A DNA stretch of 64,000 nt, taken from the NCBI RefSeq assembly GCF_026914185.1, contig NC_070558.1:4278001-4342000 (forward strand), given 5' to 3'. The notes beneath the pieces were generated by a model. That model saw nothing but the letters and a program-made list of their open reading frames with translations, had not been told where the DNA came from and searched no databases. The translations under genes were made by a program, and so were the position numbers. This document shows positions 35,901-42,844 of the stretch, one piece after another; the stretch's first letter is position 1, and each line of letters begins with the position of its first letter. This stretch comes from Puccinia triticina (lineage: Eukaryota; Basidiomycota; Pucciniomycetes; Pucciniales; Pucciniaceae).

Positions 35901-36296
35901 GCGGAGCGGAGGGTTTAGTCCTTGCGGCATAGGAGAATTTACCGGCTTGATCTTCTTGGATACCGGCTTGTATTTTGCTGCGAAAGCAAGACAACCGCCT
36001 TTGCTCCATGCGTTGACCAGAGCTTTCTGAGTACCAATCTTGAGCCCAGCTTCCAGCATTGTCCACGTCCTATGTTCGGCGGAATCCTCGAAAGCCGCCT
36101 TTTCTGCAAAGGTGAAAGAAGCGGGCAACGCTTTGCTCACAATTGTGGCACGAGGTAGGGTTTTCGACAAAGACGCGGCATCTTGCCCGGAGGTGCACAA
36201 CTGGGAGGAACTTACTTTTAATCCTCCCAACCCCTCCGTCACACCAAAATACACAAATCCTCCCTCCACCGCCATCCAATATTCCGCTAGTTTCAC
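32949..36296 (-). CDS. Gypsy element 2 pol: RT, RNase H, integrase
   Basis: An uninterrupted 1115-codon frame without internal stops. Order: N-terminal linker; reverse transcriptase (SPVFCVLKSNGKLRVVHDLQ, RLPQGATNS, catalytic GIFIDDGG near 35166-35188); RNase H (LAVDSSFHAAGAVLTQ, HRPGKSFTMPDGLSR); integrase zinc finger (HEDLGHRGSTETY, CEACQKK); integrase core (SMDAVN, STDGGSEF, EGQGMVERGHG, giving the D-D-E triad); and a C-terminal SH3-like region (PGDQVLWNNRSL). There is no chromodomain. The 36296 start is a GTG, so the true N-terminus probably comes from the upstream exon or a gag fusion. Intron C lies inside the first 65 codons, so the spliced mRNA differs there. Intact domains imply recent activity. 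Confidence 0.9.
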   Translation of the reverse strand: MKLAEYWMAVEGGFVYFGVTEGLGGLKVSSSQLCTSGQDAASLSKTLPRATIVSKALPASFTFAEKAAFEDSAEHRTWTMLEAGLKIGTQKALVNAWSKGGCLAFAAKYKPVSKKIKPVNSPMPQGLNPPLRRPLLSRDPYRSLPRSFAGPFVPKGRVTEERLKVVNFGPPSWLRPDELNLIKNVLSERNLAIAFTEEEQGLLKDSYGMPYIIPVVDHEPWQKKRIPIPTAKLDKFIRLIRERVRTGLYEQSTSTYSSPVFCVLKSNGKLRVVHDLQPLKKVTVKDAGVPPATEEFVESFAGQACYGLGDIMGGYDERALDPISRPLTTFDTPLGRFQLTRLPQGATNSVAVYQAQMTWILQEEIPEYAGIFIDDGGIKGPASDYDNKTVPWHSGIRHFIWEYATTLERILFRIKESGLTVAASKLAACVPALEIVGHVVCKEGRKMSESKVNKILSWPTPVNPTEVRGFLGVVVYVRIFIPALSEICLPLQRLTRKDFEWIWTAECTAAFQKLKTIFGQDIVLVKIDYGPEAGRIKLAVDSSFHAAGAVLTQEDQMGLDRPALYKSLLFSDVESRYSQPKLKLCGVARILKKMQTILWGQHFELQVDAHSLIEMINAPSLPNAPMTGWVAFIHLFSFDIVHRPGKSFTMPDGLSRRPRGDDESDPPSDFDEEAPHIIARHSYAVAAEEAYSGYQEGYWRCMELFLATLLKPEGMGAKDFRALKRRSSDFFLQAGRLMKRGSPLPRIVVTVPAKQQEILTKLHEDLGHRGSTETYRRVAERFWWPSLKEAVVRWRRSCEACQKKDLRRPQELRYPTGEATVFGRVSMDAVNLKAGGAKYLIVARDDFSGWVEAKILNNLTSEAVAAFLQEHWTMRYGLAQAYSTDGGSEFGGALAAMLRALPGQHRVSTPYYPEGQGMVERGHGPLKAALVKLAGESGKNCRKFLPLVLFADRISTKRTTGYSPYELVFGQRAVLPLDLELESYLGVDWDSVQDTADLLAARSLQLERSEETRGVAYKRMVDARGESVRYWEEKKASRIQEPLKPGDQVLWNNRSLKIQWGQLFAHRWNGPYRVVKQVHGGSYVLAELDGTELKRRFAADQGKRFFSREDIADHK
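36104..36215 (-). other. Homologous intron C, near the pol start
   Basis: 112 nt on the minus strand, GTAAGTTCCTCCCAG to CCTTTGCAG. It is read through as coding in the unspliced frame. It shares the donor-proximal GTAAGTTCCTCCCAGTTGTG, a GTCGAAAACCCTAC block and TGCCAC-x5-GTGAGC with introns A, B and D. Confidence 0.65.
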
Positions 36297-36498
36297 CTCA
36301 TCGCGGAGGATCTTTAGTTTTACCTCGTTGCGGAGGCTCTGGAGTTTAGGCTCATCGCGGAGCTGAACTAGATTAATCTCATTGCGGAGGACGTCATAGG
36401 CGTATCTAGTTTATCCTCATTACGGAGACGAGCAGGAATCAAAAATGACGCTAGTTTTCCCTCATTGCGGAGGCGCAACTGATAGGCTGAACGGTCCT
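36216..36498 (-). CDS. Exon with repeated LRNExKL motif (gag-pol spacer)
   Basis: Lies between introns B and C. The minus-strand translation contains about six copies of a short motif, L-R-N/D-E-x-K-L (LRNEGKL, LRNEDKL, LRDEPKL, LRNEVKL, LRDEVKL), with one frame change near 36400. The DNA shows this as repeated CCTCCGCAATGAGG words. The charged heptad-like pattern suggests a helix or coiled coil. It would sit between protease and RT. Unusual for gypsy elements; function unknown. Confidence 0.45.
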
Positions 36499-36607
36499 CT
36501 GGAGGGAAAAGACGAGACAATTCAACGGTAGGGCTCACATATGTGGCATGTAATGTTTTCGACGGTGCAGTAGAGCCCTTGGGGGTGCATAATTGGGAGG
36601 AACTTAC
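36499..36607 (-). other. Homologous intron B, gag-pol spacer
   Basis: 109 nt, GTAAGTTCCTCCCA to TTTTCCCTCCAG. It contains GTCGAAAACATTACATGCCA and TGTGAGCC like the other three. The exon upstream ends with GGAGAACTAAAA, matching the GGAGGATTAAAA before intron C. Confidence 0.65.
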
Positions 36608-36966
36608 TTTTAGTTCTCCCAACCTTTGCGCCAAACCTTTTCCCTCCTTTCTGCCCGCTATTCCCGAATCATCCATCGCAAAGGAGGCCCTTGGGCCCTG
36701 AACCGCATCCAAATCTTGAGATAACGTGAGAGATAAGTGAGGAGACTGAGAGGAAACCGTCGAAGAAACTGAGGGGCCAAAAGAAATGATGTTTTTTATG
36801 CTTTGAGGATTTTCTGATTGTTTTTTGACGTTTTCTGACTGTTTTTTCTGATGAGACTGAGAAGATAAAGAGAAATAGCGCCCTTGAGTTCCTGAATGTG
36901 CAGTTGATTCAGCGGACAGAGTTCGGAACTCTAGATTAGATCTGCCGCCTCCCGAATCAACTGCGC

Positions 36967-39084
36967 CTACAAAAAATGACGGCCCTCCAAAGGGTCGTCG
37001 CGAGCCTTCCCTTTGTGAGAAAGAACCGCTTTACGTCCATGTCCCGGAAACTCGCGCTCCCAGCGCCCAGAATCAACTGAGCATAAAGAGACCTCAATCT
37101 TGCGGCCAGTCGAATCCGGTAGAAGGATCCTCTCGCCGACTTGATTGTCAAAATTGAGAGAAGCATTGAAGTCCATAAGAAAAGGCCGACCAAAAATGAG
37201 CGGCCCGTCCATGCGCGTGATCCAGAAGTGACACGAGCCGACGATTGTCTTCCCCACTCGGATTGGAACATCCTCCGCAACCCCTACGAGTTCACACGCC
37301 TGGTTTCCAATCCCGTAAACCGCGGAGCTAAAATTCACGCGCGGGCTGATATTAAACTTATTAGCCATGGAATCAGAGATTAGGTTCAACTGAGAACCAG
37401 AGTCGATTAGCGGAAGGGCGTTACTCTCCTTGTCGCCAACCAAGCATGGCATGTAACCCAATGGGCAAGAGTAAAGCCTCATTCCATCAATCCGCCCTTC
37501 TCCTTCCGAATCTTCCGCCAAGGTCCCGGAAGCCACCTTCATCTCCTCTGCACCAACCTCGACGCGCCGCCGGGAAACCCACTTCTTCATTCCTTCCACA
37601 ACCGAAGGGGCCACTGCCAAAAGCTCCGAAACCGTGACGTTCGGCACCGAGACGTCAAACATCTTTTTAAGTATCACGTCCGCCGCGTTGGGGTGGTCCT
37701 TGGAGATGCCACGCTCGAAGCGCACCTTGGGGGACGATGGGGTCGCCTTAGGCGTCACCGGCGCGGCTGGGGTGTCTTGCAGGGAAGGAGCCGTAGGAAC
37801 CCGCTCAAACAAATCGGGTTCAGCGTCCATCTCGTCCGTGTCCGACCCCGCCTTCGGGGCTGGAGCCTTGTGCATCGGTCGCCGCGCCACGGAGGGGGGA
37901 ACAACAGGGGCTTTGAAGGGCTTAGAGGCCTCGTGCTTCTTCTTTGCGGGATCCGACTGATACGTTCCCGAGAACGACTGAGAGGAAATTGAGGGTGGTT
38001 GCCAGGGGTCTAAGGAACCGCACGCCGCTCGAAACTCTTGCTCCGGAACACTAGCTGACGCCGCCTTAGGGTTATAAGAGGAAACTACATGCCGAATAGG
38101 CCTCGAGTTGTCGACCGGGATGAGCGCACCATTTGGAAGGAAAAAGCTTCCTCCGCGTTGCTCGACCAACTTAGCTTCCTTGTCCTTCTGCAAATCCGCG
38201 CATCGACCGAGCCCATGACCCTCCCTATGGCAGTAATAGCACACCATAGGCCCTCGAGGAGTCGACGGTCGCACCTGTGCCGCAAATTTCTGCTCCAAGC
38301 GTTGCTCAAATGACTGAAGCATGCGTTCGATGTTGTCCATAGTAGCTGGAGATCTAGCTTGCGAAGGCGCCTCCTTCGGACGACGGTCGGACTCGATCTT
38401 CTGCATGACCTCGTTAGACTGCTTGAAAAGCCCTGCGGGAACCGGAACTTCAGCGCGAGAATCTTCGAATGTGAGAGCCGTCTGGTTCCTCATAACTTCC
38501 TCCACAGCCTTCTTCATAATCTCAAACGTAGGTAGTTTGAACCGGTTATCTTGAGTAGTTATCATGGTCTTGTCCTTAATAAGTTGATCCCGAATGCGCT
38601 CCTGTAGACCTAGCGAGAATGACTGATAATAGAGTCTCTTAATTTCCTCCACAGAATCGATGTGGTCCTTGCGCAAAAGATACAACTGGATAGGTTGCCA
38701 AGACTTGCGGAAGTCCTGAAAGTCCACTACCGACTGCACTCCTCCTTTATCCTTCCACGTCTGAACCAGCTCCTCCAGATGCCGAGTGGTAAAGCGAGCT
38801 GTATCTATTTTTCCCCAGTGGGAGAGCATTGCCGCTCTCAAGAGAGTCCAATTCGGGGGTTCAAAACCATCCAAAGTCTCGACCACGTCCTTAACTTCAG
38901 CCGTGCGAATGAAAAACCGCACCTGCTGAGCCATGTCGGCCTCGGAAGCGCCATCAAGTCTCGCAGCCAACTGGTAATCGGCCAGGAATCTCTCCACATT
39001 AGAGCCATCGAAGCCTAGGGACTTATCTTGAGGCTTAATCTTAACCATCCGAACACCAGATGCACCTGCCACCGGTTCTGCCAT
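36967..39084 (-). CDS. Gypsy element 2 gag-protease
   Basis: Intact 705-codon frame beginning with ATG at 39084. The N-terminal capsid region resembles Ty3-type gag (FLADYQLAARLDG, LRAAMLSHWGKIDTARF). A zinc knuckle CYYCHREGHGLGRC (C-x2-C-x4-H-x4-C) lies near residues 280-295. A Pro/Ser/Ala-rich linker follows, then a retropepsin-type aspartic protease with active site LIDSGSQLNL. Gag packages the RNA; protease matures the polyprotein. Intron A in the leader ends 26 nt upstream of the ATG. Pol follows after a spacer with introns B and C, so Gag-Pol expression may depend on splicing rather than frameshifting. Confidence 0.9.
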   Translation of the reverse strand: MAEPVAGASGVRMVKIKPQDKSLGFDGSNVERFLADYQLAARLDGASEADMAQQVRFFIRTAEVKDVVETLDGFEPPNWTLLRAAMLSHWGKIDTARFTTRHLEELVQTWKDKGGVQSVVDFQDFRKSWQPIQLYLLRKDHIDSVEEIKRLYYQSFSLGLQERIRDQLIKDKTMITTQDNRFKLPTFEIMKKAVEEVMRNQTALTFEDSRAEVPVPAGLFKQSNEVMQKIESDRRPKEAPSQARSPATMDNIERMLQSFEQRLEQKFAAQVRPSTPRGPMVCYYCHREGHGLGRCADLQKDKEAKLVEQRGGSFFLPNGALIPVDNSRPIRHVVSSYNPKAASASVPEQEFRAACGSLDPWQPPSISSQSFSGTYQSDPAKKKHEASKPFKAPVVPPSVARRPMHKAPAPKAGSDTDEMDAEPDLFERVPTAPSLQDTPAAPVTPKATPSSPKVRFERGISKDHPNAADVILKKMFDVSVPNVTVSELLAVAPSVVEGMKKWVSRRRVEVGAEEMKVASGTLAEDSEGEGRIDGMRLYSCPLGYMPCLVGDKESNALPLIDSGSQLNLISDSMANKFNISPRVNFSSAVYGIGNQACELVGVAEDVPIRVGKTIVGSCHFWITRMDGPLIFGRPFLMDFNASLNFDNQVGERILLPDSTGRKIEVSLCSVDSGRWEREFPGHGRKAVLSHKGKARDDPLEGRHFL

Positions 39085-39109
39085 CGCGCTAGCCGCCTTG
39101 ATTGATAAT

Positions 39110-39217
39110 CTGAAAAAGGAAGCAAGGCGAAATCGGGAGGCTCACAAAGTGGCAATGTAATTCTTGACAAACTTGTAGCGGAAAAACCCTCGGAGGTGCA
39201 CAACTGGGAGGAATTAC
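39110..39217 (-). other. Homologous intron A, 5' leader of gypsy element 2
   Basis: 108 nt, GTAATTCCTCCCAG to CCTTTTTCAG. It contains GTCAAGAATTACATTGCCAC and TTTGTGAGCC. Removing it brings the gag ATG close to the leader exon. The donor is GTAATT rather than GTAAGT. Confidence 0.65.
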
Positions 39218-39318
39218 TTCTAGTCTCCTGTGCCTCCGCCGCTGAACCCTAAAATAAAGAAACAAAACTAAAAAAAATGAAACAAGACCGCCAAGCGTCT
39301 CGAATCTGTCGAATCCAG

Positions 39319-39368
39319 CGAGACTGTAAATCTTGAGGTCTCTGGTTTGATCCCGGCTCGGGGGACCA
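39319..39368 (+). other. tRNA-Tyr(GTA) 3' half at the primer-binding site
   Basis: Reading plus strand, the stem CGAGA, loop CTGTAAA and stem TCTTG form a perfect 5-bp anticodon arm with anticodon GTA. Next come a 5-nt variable region, a T arm (TTTGATC loop), and the acceptor strand ending GGGGGACCA. CCA is encoded and no tRNA intron is present, so the source was a mature tRNA. On the minus strand its complement begins TGGTCCCCCGAG two bases after the 5' LTR, the correct place for the primer-binding site of gypsy element 2. No 5' half is evident. Confidence 0.75.
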
Positions 39369-39370
39369 AA

Positions 39371-40171
39371 TGAGGAACTCTGGCCGGTGCTAGGCCGGCA
39401 GCAGTTCGGGGAGGGGAATGGAAAAGAAATGAATAACTTGCGTATGCCCTCCGGTGATTCTTGGCCGTGAGTGAGCACAGTGTTTTGTGTAGCGTTGGGG
39501 GGGGGTTTTGATTTTACAACGGCTGGAGATGCGCGTAGGCGGTTTTGTTGATAAGGGAGAAACCGGGAATACTGCCGGCGGAATTGTGATCTAAGCCAGA
39601 GAGGTGGAGGAGATCGGCGTTTTGTGGGGTAAAGAACTTTAAAGACGTGTGATACTCAGAATACGGGCTGAAAGGCCCAGGAACAATAGACTTTGAACTT
39701 TGATGGATTGACTGAAATTATACGGTTCAGAGTGGGTCCATGCCGCTCCAAAGCCGGAGTTCAAACTCAACTCAAACTCTGGAGCTTGTGACATCTAACA
39801 GACAGCTCATCACAACCTAGCGCGCACACGCGCGCTACAAACAAGACAAGACAAGAGACAGAACAAAACAAAACCAAGACCAACCCTCCTCATCCAAACT
39901 TATCCAAAGAGCGCAGTGTGAAAGATAGAAAGCAAACAACATGAAGAAAAGAAAACTGACCAAGGAGAACAGAAACAAAGGAAAAGAAAGGAGGAGGGAA
40001 AGGAAACCTGAAACGCCTTGAGGATGCGCGCCACGCCGCGCTATTGAAACTTGAGAAAGCTTTGAAGTTTGAGAGCTTGAGGCCTTGATGTGTTGACTCC
40101 TGACGTCCTCCGGCGCGCGCCATGCGCGGCAAAAAGCCTGATCCTACGCATGTACCAGATTGTCCACCACA
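39371..40171 (-). repeat. 5' LTR of gypsy element 2
   Basis: 801 bp, minus-strand TGTGGTGGAC to GTTCCTCA. It is followed on the plus strand by (A)CCGTT. The same ACCGTT precedes the inverted LTR at 30721, so the target duplication encloses the inverted copy. Confidence 0.9.
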
Positions 40172-40240
40172 CCGTTCAGGATCATCCATTTTCGAGGACT
40201 GACGCCGTCCCCCATAGTCATCTTTGATAGGTGGGGGGTA

Positions 40241-40601
40241 TGTGAGCCGCGGCTCCCGCAAACTCACAGGAAGTATCACAAGGGATATCACGAGCCACCA
40301 TCGCGAGCTGCACTTAGTCCTTCCAGTCCCGCCTCTCCTAGCTCGGCAGGGAAGTACTGAGACTTCCCCCGAGCTAGGTGAGCACCTCCCCTTTTCCTCT
40401 CTTTCTTCCTTTCCCTTTTTCTCTTCTCAATGGTTGTATGTAGAGGGAAGTACTGAGACTTCCCCCGAGCTAGCTCCCTTGCCCCATCTGCAATACAATC
40501 TGAGGTTCTAGAACTGCTCGCGCCCTCGTCCTTGTCCTCGTCCCCTTGCCTCTCGTCCTCGCCCCTCGTCCCAGTGAAGTTCTCCGTGTTGAGAGCTTAC
40601 A
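40241..40601 (+). repeat. 3' LTR of gypsy element 1
   Basis: 361 bp, partner of 27824-28185. It is preceded by a purine tract (AGGTGGGGGG) and followed by the target duplication GATTT (40602-40606). Confidence 0.9.
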
Positions 40602-40669
40602 GATTTTGAGCTCACAGCTCAAAAATCTGTCCAAGCATTCCTGGGATCACAATATGTGCTCCTTTCAAT

Positions 40670-41815
40670 GACCGGAGCAACCCGGTCATCGAGAGGAGTA
40701 CATATTCTCCTTGATGACCGGTAATCTGCACTGCACCTGGCCGGTCATTGGGTGATCCAGTGTGTAGACGCCGCTCAATGACCGGGCTGTGCCGGCCATT
40801 GGTACGGCAGCCGGAGCTTCTGCCCCTCAAACTTTGTTTTCAAGGGGCAGGTTGAATGCCCCGGAGGAGCGGGAGCCTGCGCTCAGGTTATTTTTTGTGT
40901 TTATTTTTCATCCTTTTTTTGTGTCCAGCTGAGGGCCAGCTGAGGGCTCCAAATCCTCCAAGAATTTGATGGAGGGGCAAGCTGGAAAATCCCCTCTGCC
41001 GTTTGGCAGAAAAAAAAGTGAGAATTTCATAGTTTTGTGTTTGCAGTGCGCAAAGCGTTTTGAGCTAGCGCGCACTGTGGCCGCGACGTTGATTTGCCAA
41101 CCCTCACAGTGCGTGACAAGTTTTTTGCAGTGCGCGAAGTACAGCCGTATTGTAGATGCAATGTGCTATCATGTAGTGAAATTTCCTCATTTTGCATACC
41201 CTTCTTTTTGCACAAAGTGGCTCAAAATTATCAAAGTAGCTGTTCTTACACATCTCATTACTCAATAAATGATTTGGAATTTTTGGGCTATGGGAACCTT
41301 GTTTTTTAGGCCCCCACATCCTACCTTTGTTCTGGTTTTTATGATTTTTTTTAACATGGAAGAATGCTTCAAAAGACTCCCAAGAAATTCAGAGAGACCA
41401 ATTAAAAGCCTGTCTATTGATTGGTCAGAAAATATCTTGAAAAAAGTGCATATTTCACCTGCAGTGCGCAAAGTGTTTGGGACTGCGCGCACTGCATTGC
41501 GCGAAGAGTTTTTTGCAGTGCGCAAAGTAAGTCCGTAAATTATTTGAAATCTTTGGCCCATGGGAAGTTTGATTTTCAGGCCTTCAAATGCTACATCTGT
41601 TTTTTGCTTTTAATAATTTTTTTAGCACACAAGGAAATCTGGAAAAACTCCCAAAAAATTCACAGAGGACAATAAGAAGCCTTTCTATTGATTGGTTGAG
41701 AAAAAACTTGAAAAAATTTGATATTTCTCCCACAGTGCACAAAGTGTTTGAGGACTTTGCGCACTGTGCAGTGCGCAAAGAGTTTTTTGCAGTGCGTGAA
41801 ATAAGTCCGTAAAAA
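40670..41815. repeat. Right arm of the long inverted-repeat element, with extra unit
   Basis: 40670-41537 is the inverted partner of 26303-27160. 41537-41815 repeats the outer part of the arm (GCAGTGCGCAAAG words, then AAGTCCGTAA). No coding sequence. Confidence 0.65.
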
Positions 41816-42199
41816 ATACAACATAAAACCAAAACAGCAAGTGTTAGCAGTTCTTTGTTTTTTGGTGAAGCAAATTGAGTGGATTTGAACAACAAAGCAG
41901 CTACAGGGTGAGAAAGGCAAAATAGAGGGTTTTCAGCCCAAATCAAAAATCTCATCATGTGGGAATTTGCCATAAGACATAGGCCTCCACTGATGTGGTC
42001 AGCTCTGCTCAGTGCTGCTGTCTCCCATTTCCCCCCTGTGCAGGCCTAATTGAGCTTGAGGTTGTGGCAACACCGCAACTGCTGTGTTTCACTGACAAAA
42101 GAGCCAAAATAACAAAGCGCAGCTGCCATCCGCTTTTCCTGGCGCTAAAAAGTGATAGCGTCAGCGGCCAGGCGCCACCTTCAGCTTCAGCGGCCAGGC

Positions 42200-42770
42200 T
42201 GTGAGCCTGAGTCTATTATGTGACAACAGGACAAAAGGAAAAGGAGGGTAATTGTCTGGATTTCTTGGGATAAAGAAATACAAACAATGAGAGAGAAAGA
42301 AAGAGAGAAATAGAGAAGATCAGGCCTAGACTTTAGAGTCTTTAATTATTGATCTGGGCTATTCTCAACCTGGAAAAGTTGGATGCCAGCTGTGTGTGAG
42401 CTCACGCTCCGCGACCTCACCAAAGGAATCACAAGGGTGTCACCAAACCACCTCAGACCAAGCTCTTAGACCTTGTTGGCCCGTGCCCTCCTAATCCAGC
42501 AGGGAAGTACTGACACTTCCCCTGGACTAGGTGAGCATTTCCTCTTTTCCTCTTCCTCATCTCTGTTGTAAATAGAGTAGGGAAGTACTGACACTTCTCC
42601 TGGACTAGATTGCAATGCATCCCTAGTTAGGTTCCAGAAGTGTTCCCTCCAAGGTTAGACCTTGTATCATGCCCCCTCCGTGACTCACAGATTCCCTGAT
42701 CAGTGAAGCTTGGTTAAAAGCTTACACTGTGCCAGGCCAAAAAGAGTGCAACAGCATCCACTCACAACAA
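42200..42770 (-). repeat. Chromovirus LTR fragment split by a solo LTR
   Basis: TGTGAGCCTGAGTC at 42200 and the AGAGAGAAAGAAAGAG tract are the reverse complement of the 3' part of 14669-15605. The match continues after the inserted solo LTR (GAGTGCAACAGCATCC at about 42743). Confidence 0.6.
42395..42726 (+). repeat. Solo LTR related to gypsy element 1, TSD CTGTG
   Basis: TGTGAGCTCA to AAGCTTACA, 332 bp. It shares GGGAAGTACTGA and the ACTTCCCC pattern with 27824-28185. CTGTG is duplicated at 42390-42394 and 42727-42731, which shows an intact insertion reduced to one LTR. Confidence 0.85.
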
Positions 42771-42844
42771 GGAAAAATTGGTGGGATTCAGAAGTAGGGT
42801 TGATTGAAGCTATATTCCATCCTAAAGACTACCATTTTTGATGA

